From: Pontibacter deserti
Lineage (GTDB): Bacteria; Bacteroidota; Bacteroidia; Cytophagales; Hymenobacteraceae
Direction of reading: 5' to 3'
Length of the DNA stretch: 64,000 bases
Assembly (NCBI RefSeq): GCF_023630255.1
Contig: NZ_JALPRS010000003.1
Location: forward strand, 248,001-312,000
Part shown: positions 34,689 to 43,493 of the stretch, in pieces
How the letters are laid out: each line of letters begins with the position of its first letter
Numbering within the stretch: position 1 is the first letter of the stretch
Made by a program: the position numbers and the translations under genes
Notes under the pieces: model-generated
What the model was told of the DNA's origin: nothing
What the model saw: the letters and a program-made list of their open reading frames with translations, nothing else
The model's database searches: none

Positions 34689-35102
34689 TTCACCACAGGC
34701 TTTCCCTGGCCCGGCAACTTATACTTTCCTGAATATTCCTTTTACCTTGCACTTAAGCATTGATTGGTAACACAAGCTGCTCGAAAAGTTGCAGTTAGCT
34801 ACTCTGTAAAAGCTCCTAATATTACTAAAACAAGATAGTCATATATTGTAAAAATAGAATTATTCGTTTGCACTAATTTTAGGTGTGTTTACTGTGGTAT
34901 AAGATGGGTATAACGAAAAAATTATAAAAAAATTGTAACTAAGCCTTGATAGGTGCGTTAAGTAAATCAAAACTACAATTTTTGGACGATTGTGGTTTTA
35001 TAGGGATAAGGTTTTATTTAAAGATAGGCTCCAGTATAGGTTTATTGAACTATGGAGTTTATACTGTCTGCTGTAACACAGACAAAATAAGATATAAGGG
35101 TG
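34689..35102. other. AT-rich spacer, possible small RNA, no clear gene
   Basis: Between the convergent AsmA-like and MscS genes. I see no convincing coding frame. There is a short hairpin TGTCTG/CAGACA at 35065-35084 ahead of the terminator at 35105. A promoter of the TTG-N19-TAnnTTTG form was not found, so a small RNA here is only a possibility. Confidence 0.3.
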
Positions 35103-35104
35103 AA

Positions 35105-35133
35105 AAAAAAGCCGGAGCTTCTCCGGCTTTTTT
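35105..35133. terminator. Bidirectional terminator between AsmA-like and MscS genes
   Basis: Perfect 13-bp stem (35105-35117 with 35121-35133), 3-nt loop, A run and T run on opposite sides. It lies 9 nt past the MscS stop codon on the minus strand. Confidence 0.88.
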
Positions 35134-35141
35134 ATTTGTAT

Positions 35142-36314
35142 CTACTCAAAATCTGATGGGTTGCTCCCGTCATGTATAGGATGGGGAGCAGGTTTAGAAT
35201 TAAGTGAAGGCTGTTGGAAATATACTGTCTGAGAAGGATAAGCAAACTCCGCCCCGTGGCGCTCCACAATCTCTACTACCTTATAAATAATTTCCTCCTT
35301 TATATTCACATACTCGTTCCAGTCCATCGACTCTACAAAGTATAGCACCATAATATTTTTGGAACTGGCACCAAGCGTCTGAAATCGGACTACGCCATCC
35401 TGGTTAGTGTTCGGGTGGTTGTCAATAAAATGTTGTAGCTCCGTAACGATAGCTCTAATTTGTGCAGAAGTAGTATCATAAGTTAGTGTCAAATCGAAGC
35501 TTACTCTTCTGAAGGTGCGTAAAGTCAGGTTGTTGAGTGGCTTGTCGATCATGCTTTTGTTTGGCACTGTAACAAAAGATTTTTCCAGCGTACGGATACG
35601 TGTACTTCTGAAACCAATCTTCTCTATAGTTCCGGTAATGCCACCTACTTCCACCAGGTCGCCTACAACAAAAGGGTGGTCCAGGAAAATGGTGAAAGAA
35701 GCTAAAAGGTTCTCCAGGCTCTCCTTAGCGGCAAAAGCTATGGCCAGACCGCCCACTCCGAGGCCTGCTACCAAACCTGCAACGTTTACACCGAATACAG
35801 CACCCAACATTACCAGGAAAGCAAATATCACTACCATCACTTTAGCGAAATCCTTAAAGAAAGGAACAAGCTGATCATCCATTTTGGAAGCAGTTCGCTC
35901 GGTGCGGTGCTGGAAAATAAGCCCAACAAAATCTACAAAGCGCAAAATTACCCAAGTAAGCGCCACAATCACAAACACCTGGTAAGTGCGGAACATGAAT
36001 GTTTTCAGAAACGGATCACCTTTTCGGATCTCACTAGGATCCATGGGGTAATTAAGCACCTGGAATGCAAAGTATAAAAACACCAGGAAAAGCAGTACCT
36101 CAAGGGGCTGTATCAATAAACGTCTGAACTCCGGCAGGTTATCTTCTCGTGAGAAACGCTTTACCAGCTTGTACAGAACAGTAGACAGCAGCTTGGATAG
36201 CAGCGTTTTAAAGATAAAGCCAAACAGCAGGATGCCGGCAAACCACAGGTAATTTGCTATGCTATTACCCAGGAACTCGTATTTTAATATTTCTCTCCAG
36301 GAAGTGTAATCCAT
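35142..36314 (-). CDS. Mechanosensitive ion channel, MscS family
   Basis: A 390-aa membrane channel that releases solutes under hypo-osmotic stress. Four transmembrane segments (about 20-40, 67-85, 108-128, 155-190) lead into the pore-lining helix, rich in Ala/Gly (VAGLVAGLGVGGLAIAFA). The MscS beta domain has DHPFVVGDLVEVGGITGTIE and VPNKSMIDKPLNN, and a C-terminal alpha/beta cage follows. The upstream dehydrogenase gene ends 2 nt before its start, so the two share a transcript. Confidence 0.93.
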   Translation of the reverse strand: MDYTSWREILKYEFLGNSIANYLWFAGILLFGFIFKTLLSKLLSTVLYKLVKRFSREDNLPEFRRLLIQPLEVLLFLVFLYFAFQVLNYPMDPSEIRKGDPFLKTFMFRTYQVFVIVALTWVILRFVDFVGLIFQHRTERTASKMDDQLVPFFKDFAKVMVVIFAFLVMLGAVFGVNVAGLVAGLGVGGLAIAFAAKESLENLLASFTIFLDHPFVVGDLVEVGGITGTIEKIGFRSTRIRTLEKSFVTVPNKSMIDKPLNNLTLRTFRRVSFDLTLTYDTTSAQIRAIVTELQHFIDNHPNTNQDGVVRFQTLGASSKNIMVLYFVESMDWNEYVNIKEEIIYKVVEIVERHGAEFAYPSQTVYFQQPSLNSKPAPHPIHDGSNPSDFE

Positions 36315-36316
36315 AG

Positions 36317-37543
36317 TTACAGAAGCTGGCTTAATGCAATTTCAAAAGATGTTTTAGCTATTTCTGTGTGAGAAGTGCTTTTTGCGTACGTTTTCTCAAG
36401 TGCGCGGGCTATTGTATTAGAAATATCTGAGAAAATAGCTTCATCAGTAATTTCTACTTCGCTTTCCATCAGGTAAGCAAATACACGCGCCATGCCGCAA
36501 TTGGCAATAAAGTCAGGTATAACGGCTATACTCTGGTCAGCAAATTCGCCGGTAGCACCAAAGAAAATTTCCGGGTCCTGGAAAGGTACATTGGCACCAG
36601 AAGAGATAACTTCCAGTCCACTGCTGATCATTTGCTGTAACTGTTCTTTTGTAACCAGACGCGATGCGGCTGCAGGTATAAATATTTCAGCATTTACAGA
36701 CCAGATCTTGTTGTTTACTTCTTCGAAAGACAGCATGTTCTCGGCACGTAAGGCATTGCCCTGACGTGTAAAGAATAGTTCTCTAATCTCTTCGAAAGTA
36801 TAGCCATCCGGGTTGATAAGACCGCCTGCTCTGTCGATGATACCAACTATTTTTACGCCTTTAGCTGCCAGATAATAAGCTGCAGCAGCGCCCACGTTAC
36901 CCCAGCCTTGTATAATGGCACGCTTGCCTTCAAACTGCCCACCCCAGATGTTGTAATAATGACGAACTGCTTCTGCCACACCGTATCCTGTAATCATATC
37001 AGCTACGGTATACTTTCGTGAAGCAGACGGTGTGTAAGTGGGGTCTTCTATAACTTTGATAACACCCTGGCGCAGCTGACCGATCTTATTTATTTTTTGC
37101 GGTTCTGTCGCATGAAAATGCCCGTTCACGATACCTTCCTGCGGGTGCCACAAGCCATAATCTTCTGTAATAGGAATTACTTCGTGTATCTCATCTACAT
37201 TAAGGTCGCCGCCAGTGCCATAGTAATTTTTAAGCAACGGGAATACCGCTTTATACCATCGCTCTAAAACACCACGTTTGCGTGGGTCAGCAGGGTCGAA
37301 GTTTATACCTGATTTGGCACCACCTATAGCCGGACCTGATACTGTAAACTTAACTTCCATAGTCTTAGCCAGCGATTCTACTTCACGTTTATCTAGGCCT
37401 TTGCGCATTCGAGTACCACCACCGGCAGCACCACCACGAAGTGAGTTTATCACTACCCAGCCTTCAGCTTCGGTTTCAGCATCTTTCCATTCAAAAACTA
37501 TTTCTGGTCTTTTATTCTCGAATTTCGCGAGCAGGTCTTTCAT
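36317..37543 (-). CDS. Glu/Leu/Phe/Val dehydrogenase family protein
   Basis: NAD(P)-dependent amino-acid dehydrogenase, 408 aa. The glycine-rich substrate loop is GGGTRMRKGL, and the two catalytic lysines Lys65 (EVKFTVSG) and Lys77 (GGAKSGI) are 12 apart as in both other members in the window. The Rossmann domain has IQGWGNVGAAAAYYL near residue 208. It is the most divergent of the three, so substrate (glutamate or another amino acid) is uncertain. It precedes the MscS gene by 2 nt. An osmotic link through glutamate is an inference. Confidence 0.87.
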   Translation of the reverse strand: MKDLLAKFENKRPEIVFEWKDAETEAEGWVVINSLRGGAAGGGTRMRKGLDKREVESLAKTMEVKFTVSGPAIGGAKSGINFDPADPRKRGVLERWYKAVFPLLKNYYGTGGDLNVDEIHEVIPITEDYGLWHPQEGIVNGHFHATEPQKINKIGQLRQGVIKVIEDPTYTPSASRKYTVADMITGYGVAEAVRHYYNIWGGQFEGKRAIIQGWGNVGAAAAYYLAAKGVKIVGIIDRAGGLINPDGYTFEEIRELFFTRQGNALRAENMLSFEEVNNKIWSVNAEIFIPAAASRLVTKEQLQQMISSGLEVISSGANVPFQDPEIFFGATGEFADQSIAVIPDFIANCGMARVFAYLMESEVEITDEAIFSDISNTIARALEKTYAKSTSHTEIAKTSFEIALSQLL

Positions 37544-37571
37544 GTTAATCTATGTTAATTGAGTTGTGGTG

Positions 37572-37579
37572 CAAAGGTA
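37572..37579 (-). promoter_or_regulatory. Candidate -7 element, dehydrogenase-MscS operon
   Basis: Minus-strand TACCTTTG, full match to TAnnTTTG, 28 nt before the start at 37543; no clear -33 element. Confidence 0.45.
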
Positions 37580-37603
37580 CAAAATAAGTATAGAGCGCGC
37601 AGG

Positions 37604-38671
37604 TTAACCCCAATAAATGGCTCCACCCACACTATCATGGCTGGCTCCTGTCACTGTTTTCAGGCTATTGTTTTCGGTGCGCCAGCGTAATACTCCCAGA
37701 AAAGCAAACACCAAGGCCTCCTTGAACGAAACAATCTCAGGGGCGGGTACTTCTATGCTATAGTTAGTTCCGGCATAATGCTGCAGCAACTCTATCAGGT
37801 AAGTGTTATAAGCCCCGCCACCAGTAGCCAATAAGCGTTGCTTCTGATTAGACGGATGAAGAGAACCTGCAATTTGCTGTGCGATATGATGACAGGTGGT
37901 ATGTAGTTTATCAGGTATAGTTGCTGTGCTTTCTGTCAGGGTTTTTAAGCTGTTTTCTAAAACCCACTCTTTGCCTAACGATTTAGGGTAAGGCTGTGTA
38001 AAGTATAAAGGAGCATTAAGCTGTTCCAGGAGTTTAGTATCCAGTTTGCCGGAACGGGCAAGGTTGCCATCTTCATCGTAGGCTAACCCAGCTTCGTTGG
38101 CAAGTACGTTGAGCAGCATATTGCAGGCCGATATATCATAAGCGATGCGCTGCCCGTTATGGTTAAAAGAGATATTGGAAATGCCGCCCAGGTTCAGGCA
38201 ATAGTCATAATCAGAAAAAAGTAGTTCGTCGCCGATAGGTACCAGCGGAGCACCTTGACCGCCTAAAGCAATATCAAGTGTTCTGAAATCACAGACTACG
38301 GGCAGCTTTGCATGAGCAGCCAGGTAAGCACCACTACCTATTTGTAGTGATATGTGTTTTTCAGGTTGATGAAAGATGGTATGGCCATGCGAAGAAATAA
38401 AATCCGGGCTCAGGTTATGCCGAAGTATAAATTGCTGTACCTGTTCTCCCATATATCTGCCAAAGGCATGGTCTAATGCTATTAGCTCTTGTGCTCCGGC
38501 TGTTTCGGCACCACGGAGAGAGTCAATCCAATGTGCATTATAAGCTAAAGTTTCAGCATTAAGTATATTATATATCCAATTTTTGTTTTTATACGTAAGT
38601 CTACAATATGCAATATCAAGGCCGTCTAGCGATGTGCCTGACATTAAGCCGATCACGTGATAAGTATTCAT
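37604..38671 (-). CDS. anmK: Anhydro-N-acetylmuramic acid kinase
   Basis: Murein recycling: opens and phosphorylates 1,6-anhydroMurNAc to MurNAc-6-phosphate. The 355-aa protein begins with IGLMSGTSLDGLD, the phosphate-binding signature, and has SSHGHTIFHQPE near 93, FRTLDIALGGQGAPLVP near 127 with the catalytic Asp region, and LLATGGGAYN near 287. It is a single gene divergent from the ArsR-type gene. Confidence 0.95.
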   Translation of the reverse strand: MNTYHVIGLMSGTSLDGLDIAYCRLTYKNKNWIYNILNAETLAYNAHWIDSLRGAETAGAQELIALDHAFGRYMGEQVQQFILRHNLSPDFISSHGHTIFHQPEKHISLQIGSGAYLAAHAKLPVVCDFRTLDIALGGQGAPLVPIGDELLFSDYDYCLNLGGISNISFNHNGQRIAYDISACNMLLNVLANEAGLAYDEDGNLARSGKLDTKLLEQLNAPLYFTQPYPKSLGKEWVLENSLKTLTESTATIPDKLHTTCHHIAQQIAGSLHPSNQKQRLLATGGGAYNTYLIELLQHYAGTNYSIEVPAPEIVSFKEALVFAFLGVLRWRTENNSLKTVTGASHDSVGGAIYWG

Positions 38672-38777
38672 GTGGCGAAGTTAGAAAAATGCTGGCAAAC
38701 ACTTCAGCCAAATAACGTAAGCCTCGTATATATCTTATTATGAATAGGATAGTAAAATAATGTAGAAACTGTTAGGT

Positions 38778-38792
38778 ATAATTATTAATTAT
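38778..38792. promoter_or_regulatory. Palindrome at the ArsR-type start codon
   Basis: Perfect 15-bp odd-centred palindrome ATAATTA-T-TAATTAT that runs into the ATG of the ArsR-type gene. It could be an autoregulatory operator, though AT-rich palindromes also arise by chance. Confidence 0.35.
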
Positions 38793-39099
38793 GAAAAGTT
38801 TGTTATCCCGAATTGAATCAAAGAAGATAGATAAGGCGGCTGCCATGCTTAAAGTATTGGCACACCCTAAAAGGTTGGCTATAGTAGACCTGTTGGGAAA
38901 GGAGGAGAAAATGACTGTAACTGAGATATATAAGTATCTGAACCTCCCACAAGCTATTGCCAGCCAGCACCTGATCACCTTAAAAGATAAAGGTGTGCTC
39001 TCATCATTTAAAGTTGGTACAAAGATCTATTACTCGCTTTCGATCCCTAAACTTATAGATGTGATTGACTGCCTGGAAGAATGTTGTATTGATATTTAA
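38791..39099 (+). CDS. ArsR-type winged-helix regulator
   Basis: A 102-aa DNA-binding protein of the ArsR/SmtB type. Helices include MLKVLAHPKRLAIVDLLG, the recognition region TEIYKYLNLPQAIASQHLITLK and the wing KVGTKIYYSL. The C-terminus has CLEECC (residues ~95-100), three cysteines that could sense a metal or sulfur species, but the classical CxC of ArsR alpha-3 is missing. No metal efflux gene is near. A long terminator follows. Confidence 0.88.
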   Translation: MKSLLSRIESKKIDKAAAMLKVLAHPKRLAIVDLLGKEEKMTVTEIYKYLNLPQAIASQHLITLKDKGVLSSFKVGTKIYYSLSIPKLIDVIDCLEECCIDI

Positions 39100-39129
39100 T
39101 ACGACGAAAGGCAGAAATCTTTACTGTTA

Positions 39130-39192
39130 AAAAAGGCCAAAGGCTTCCGTTCTTTGCTCTCTTATGAGCTAACGGGGGCCTTTGGCCTTTTT
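39130..39192. terminator. Long bidirectional terminator, ArsR-type/hemA
   Basis: Perfect 14-bp arms (39130-39143 and 39179-39192) with A and T runs and an inner CCGTT/AACGG pairing, making one long hairpin between convergent genes. Confidence 0.88.
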
Positions 39193-39233
39193 ATTCACTA
39201 AAAAAAACAAGCTATTTACTTATTAATATAGTC

Positions 39234-40508
39234 TTATAGTTCTATCTCTTCCGATTGATTTTCGAGGTTAAACAGGTCGTTCAGAACATCAATCAGAGTT
39301 TCGGCTTCGCCGCGTTTACAGGCTGCCTTAAGCTGTAGCACCGGCAGTTTTATAATTTTCTGCATCATAGACTTGGTAATATTGTCTATGTGCTTAGCTT
39401 CATCAGGGCCGAGCTTTTTAACATAGCGTGCTATTTCTTCCTGGCGGATAGCTTCCAGCGCGTTCTTCAGCTTATTTATAGTTGGCGATACTACCATCTC
39501 TTTCGACCAGTCGTTGAACTGCTCAATAGATTCTGCAATGATCGCTTTAACTTTAGGTATGGAATTGATACGCTGCTGCAGTGCTTCAGAAGCTTTGTTC
39601 TGAATAGTATCTATATTATAGAGTAATACACCAGGAATAGTCTCCACATCAGATTCTACACTACGCGGCACAGACAGATCGATAAAGAACTTGAACGAAA
39701 GGATGTCCAGGCGCTTGATCATTTCTTTGGTGAAGAATGGTGTCTCGCGGGCTACAGAAGAGATGATCACATCTGCATCTTTTAATCCCTGCACGATATC
39801 TTCAAAAGGTAACACTTGCATGTTGCACTCTTCTGCCAGTTGCTGTGCTTTAGCAAGTGTGCGGTTGGTAATTTTAACATCCGTAAAGCTGCTGTCTTTC
39901 AGGTTACGGCAAACATCGGCACCAATCTCACCTAAACCAACAACCAATATCTTCGGGTCAACTATATCGGCGGTCAGTTCTTCAATCAGCTCTATGGCAG
40001 CGTATGAAGTAGAAGCAGCACCATCGCGGAAGGCAGTTTCCTGCACTACGCGCTTATTGGTAAAGAAAATAGTGTGCATCAGGCGGTGCAGGAACGGGCC
40101 GGCAGTTTCGTTGTCAGCTGCCCACTGATATGCCTGTTTTGCCTGATTTGAAATCTGCATATCACCTACCACCTGCGACTCCAGTCCCATCGACACATCG
40201 AAGAGGTGCTGCACGGCATCATTGTGCTCGTTCAGGATGGTAAAGTAATCGAAATACTGCGAGATGTTGCTGATACCTTTGGTGATGCCAAGTAATTTCA
40301 CGATTTCCTGGCTGAAGTCGGTGTCAGCATTGTAATATACTTCGGTACGGTTGCAGGTAGAAAGTACCAGTATATCAGTTGCCTGAATAAAATTCTTAAG
40401 CGTCTGAAGGAATTGCCTGCACGATGTTTCATCTAAGGCAATCAGTTCCCTGATATCCAGCGGTGCTTTCTTATAGGATAGGCTGATTGCTTTAAAATTC
40501 TGTAGCAT
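39234..40508 (-). CDS. hemA: Glutamyl-tRNA reductase
   Basis: First step of C5-pathway tetrapyrrole synthesis: NADPH reduction of glutamyl-tRNA to glutamate-1-semialdehyde. With the ATG at 40508 the protein has 424 aa. Catalytic Cys52 lies in LSTCNRTEVYY. The NADPH domain has VVGLGEIGADV near 186, and the C-terminal dimerisation helices follow. The open frame extends 16 residues upstream, but a TAnnTTTG promoter box at 40533-40540 lies within that extension, so the internal ATG is preferred. No other heme gene is near. Confidence 0.95.
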   Translation of the reverse strand: MLQNFKAISLSYKKAPLDIRELIALDETSCRQFLQTLKNFIQATDILVLSTCNRTEVYYNADTDFSQEIVKLLGITKGISNISQYFDYFTILNEHNDAVQHLFDVSMGLESQVVGDMQISNQAKQAYQWAADNETAGPFLHRLMHTIFFTNKRVVQETAFRDGAASTSYAAIELIEELTADIVDPKILVVGLGEIGADVCRNLKDSSFTDVKITNRTLAKAQQLAEECNMQVLPFEDIVQGLKDADVIISSVARETPFFTKEMIKRLDILSFKFFIDLSVPRSVESDVETIPGVLLYNIDTIQNKASEALQQRINSIPKVKAIIAESIEQFNDWSKEMVVSPTINKLKNALEAIRQEEIARYVKKLGPDEAKHIDNITKSMMQKIIKLPVLQLKAACKRGEAETLIDVLNDLFNLENQSEEIEL

Positions 40509-40532
40509 AATGGCTGTAGAAATACTAAAGTG

Positions 40533-40540
40533 CAAATTTA
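40533..40540 (-). promoter_or_regulatory. Candidate -7 element, hemA
   Basis: Minus-strand TAAATTTG, full match to TAnnTTTG, 24 nt before the hemA ATG. Confidence 0.45.
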
Positions 40541-40622
40541 CAGTATGATTTATCAAAAATAAAACTTACTTGCCCTTATTAATTAATTTATACTAAATTC
40601 AAATAATTTTCGTGTTCCCAAC

Positions 40623-41804
40623 ATGATACCCATCTATTCTCAGAAAAACCGGATAAAGTTTATAGTTGTAATAATTGCGCTCATAATAGGGGCTGCAACT
40701 ATAACCTATACCAATATTCTGGTTAGTAAGTTATCGGAGCGGGAGCAGGAACTGGTGCAGCTTTATGCCAAAGGCCTGCGCTATATGATCAATGCCCCAT
40801 CTGACGACAATATCGTGTTTATTGAAGAAGAAATTCTTTCAGCTAACACTACAGTGCCCGTTATACTTACCGATGAAAATGAAAACATACTGGATTCTAA
40901 GAACATCGATTTTCCTGAAAACATTGCAGATGACCCTGAAAAAGTAAATGAATTACTGCAGCGGCAGATCGAGAAAATGAAAGCGCAGCATGAGCCTATA
41001 GTTGTGCCCTGGGCTGAGGGCTCCGTAAACTATGTGTTCTACAAAGACTCTGATTTGCTTTCTCAGCTGCGTTACTACCCCTATGTACAGTTGATGGTTA
41101 TTGCATGCTTTGCACTAATGGCTTACTTTGCTTTTAGCTACTCCCGTAAGGCAGAGCAAAACAGGGTTTGGGTAGGCTTGGCTAAAGAAACTGCTCACCA
41201 GTTAGGCACGCCACTCTCGTCGTTGATGGCCTGGTACGAGTACATGAAGGTAAGCCCAAAGTTTGAGAACGAGCCTATAGTTGCCGAACTCTGGAAGGAT
41301 ATCAGGAGGCTGGAAGTAATAACTGAACGCTTCTCTAATATTGGTTCCGTGCCACTACTGCGCGACGAAAACATACTGCAGGTTACCCAAAACGCTATCA
41401 ATTATCTACAGAACCGAATTTCGCGCAAAGTAGAGATGCAGGTAGTAACTACATTCTCGCCTGATATTACAGCTAAAGTAAATGTGTCTCTATTTGATTG
41501 GGTGATTGAGAACATTTGTAAGAACGCTGTTGATGCCATGGAAGGTAAAGGAAGTATAACGCTGAAGTTGATCTTGCTTGGTAAAAGCAACATTGCCTTA
41601 GATATTACAGATAACGGAAAAGGGATCCCAAAAAGTAAAGTAGATTCTGTGTTTCTGCCAGGTTATACTACCAAAAAACGTGGATGGGGACTGGGACTGG
41701 CGCTGGCCAAACGCATTATAGATAATTATCACCAAGGCAGGCTTTATGTAAAATGGTCTGAAGTAGGCAAAGGCACTACCTTCCGGATAGTGTTGAACCG
41801 TTGA
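40623..41804 (+). CDS. Orphan sensor histidine kinase
   Basis: A 393-aa membrane kinase. Two transmembrane helices (about 11-31 and 153-173) flank a ~120-aa periplasmic sensor region. The phospho-acceptor His192 is in KETAHQLGTPLSSL. The ATPase domain has the N box NICKNAVDAME, G1 DNGKGIPKSK and G2 WGLGLALAKRI. No HAMP domain is obvious and no response regulator is in the window. It diverges from hemA. Signal unknown. Confidence 0.92.
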   Translation: MIPIYSQKNRIKFIVVIIALIIGAATITYTNILVSKLSEREQELVQLYAKGLRYMINAPSDDNIVFIEEEILSANTTVPVILTDENENILDSKNIDFPENIADDPEKVNELLQRQIEKMKAQHEPIVVPWAEGSVNYVFYKDSDLLSQLRYYPYVQLMVIACFALMAYFAFSYSRKAEQNRVWVGLAKETAHQLGTPLSSLMAWYEYMKVSPKFENEPIVAELWKDIRRLEVITERFSNIGSVPLLRDENILQVTQNAINYLQNRISRKVEMQVVTTFSPDITAKVNVSLFDWVIENICKNAVDAMEGKGSITLKLILLGKSNIALDITDNGKGIPKSKVDSVFLPGYTTKKRGWGLGLALAKRIIDNYHQGRLYVKWSEVGKGTTFRIVLNR

Positions 41805-41909
41805 TGTATAGTTGGAAAGTTTAAGATATGTCTAACGCCTGAAGTTACCCAAAAACTATAGTTCAGACATAACTCATTATAATCAGAAAAACTCCTTAAT
41901 CACTGATCA

Positions 41910-42836
41910 GTGGAAGTAATAAAGTACAGCGATAAGTATAAGACGGCTTGGGATGCTTTTGTAACAACTTCCAAGAACGGTACTTTTCTGCTTTACCGCG
42001 ATTACTTAAAGTACCATGCCAACCGCTTTATAGATCACTCACTCTTATTTTATAGTAAAGGGAAGTTGATTGCACTGTTGCCTGCTAATGTGGTAGGCAG
42101 AGAGGTGCAGTCGCATGGTGGACTCTCTTATGGTGGAATTGTTAGCGGAGCCAGTATGAAGGCACAGCTAATGCTGGAGGTGTTTGATGCTATGGTTCTA
42201 TACTTTCGGGAGCAGGGATTTGAAAGTATAACTTATAAAACTATACCTTATATCTATCATCAATTACCATCCGGAGAAGACCTTTATGCTCTTTTTAGGC
42301 ACAAAGCTATACTTTATCGCCGTGACCTTAATACCGTAATACAATTGGGTAACAAATTACCCTACGCTAAACTTCGGCAACGGAAAATTAAACAGCAAAA
42401 AAACATAGTACTTGGTCAGAGCTCAGATTTTGATCAGTTTATAGGAATGATGGGTGAATTGCTGCAGCTGAAGTATAATACATTGCCCGCTCATACAGCT
42501 ACAGAAGTAGAGCTGTTAGCCAAACGTTTTCCCGATAACATCAAACTACACACAGCAACCCAGGGCGAGACAATATTAGCAGGTATTCTTATATACGAAA
42601 CAGCTACTGTAGCGCATTGCCAGTACATAGGAGCAACAACAGAAGGACTCGCCATTGGAGCACTAGATGCTCTTACAGATTTTTTGATCACTCATATCTA
42701 CTCCTATAAAGCATACTTCAGCTTTGGAATCTCAACAGAGCAACAAGGGAAGTATTTAAATAAGCACTTAATACAAAATAAAGAAAGCTATGGTGGCCGT
42801 GCTGTAGTACATGACTTTTATCAAATTAACCTTTAG
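41910..42836 (+). CDS. FemAB/GNAT-like acyltransferase
   Basis: A 308-aa soluble protein with the outline of FemAB-type peptidoglycan or exopolysaccharide aminoacyl/acetyltransferases of the GNAT fold: N-terminal YSDKYKTAWDAFVTTS and GTFLLYRDYLKYH, a SHGGLSYGGIV loop, and a C-terminal AGILIYETATVAHCQYIGATTEG core. The start is GTG at 41910. No cell-wall or capsule genes adjoin it, so substrate is unknown. Confidence 0.82.
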   Translation: MEVIKYSDKYKTAWDAFVTTSKNGTFLLYRDYLKYHANRFIDHSLLFYSKGKLIALLPANVVGREVQSHGGLSYGGIVSGASMKAQLMLEVFDAMVLYFREQGFESITYKTIPYIYHQLPSGEDLYALFRHKAILYRRDLNTVIQLGNKLPYAKLRQRKIKQQKNIVLGQSSDFDQFIGMMGELLQLKYNTLPAHTATEVELLAKRFPDNIKLHTATQGETILAGILIYETATVAHCQYIGATTEGLAIGALDALTDFLITHIYSYKAYFSFGISTEQQGKYLNKHLIQNKESYGGRAVVHDFYQINL

Positions 42837-43493
42837 TGATAAGTTACCAGTTTAGTTATAGTGTTTAAGCAAGTAAGCTAAAGCTATTAGTCTGAATATT
42901 TATCCCTCAAATTCAACGACCTCTAAAATATAAGGCTTCAAGAATTATTGCCTTTTGTCGCAATAAATTAAGATAGTAAGGTGGAATAGTATGCAAGCAT
43001 ACTATACTAATTTTCTGTCTTGTTTCTGTGCAATATATTGGTATTCCTATATATCATGTAAGAATTATTTTTTAAGAAAAAGGCATTTACGGTGTTTTTA
43101 AAAGAAAGTTATATAAATATTCGAAGGAGCTAGCACATTAAATACTCTGAGGGTAAATGAATATTGTGAATTAAAAAGAAACAGCTTTCAATAGATTTAG
43201 CAGGGTTGTGTACAACGAAAACCTTGAATAACTTCTATAATGAAAGCAATCAGATAGTTGATAAAGTTAAAATTATAATCAAAATATTTACTTTCTGATT
43301 AAAAATAAAGAAAATTAGTAATGAAGGTTAACAATACTTAAAAGACTAGAATTTGGACTGCTTGTGTGAGGTAACTATGAAAAATTCAATCGCGCTCCTG
43401 TAAACTACCTCTCCATTAAAGCTTTTAAATCTACTAAATGTATTGTTAGCTGGGTTAATCAAACTATAGTTATTTACTCTGTTACAATTGCTT
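42837..43493. other. AT-rich non-coding region before the giant surface protein
   Basis: About 650 bp of strongly AT-rich DNA. A minus-strand frame at 43346-43639 crosses into the next gene and is not convincing. One copy of AACTATAGTT is at 43462-43471, just before the gene. TACAATTG (43483-43490), one mismatch from TAnnTTTG, lies 3 nt before the ATG. No terminator or RNA gene is recognised. Confidence 0.5.

Noticed and set aside
34946-35179. Small plus-strand frame after the AsmA-like gene
   Set aside because: It runs through the strong terminator and into the opposite MscS gene; likely chance.
39234-40556. hemA starting at 40556
   Set aside because: The extension contains the likely -7 box (40533-40540); the family N-terminus begins at ATG 40508.
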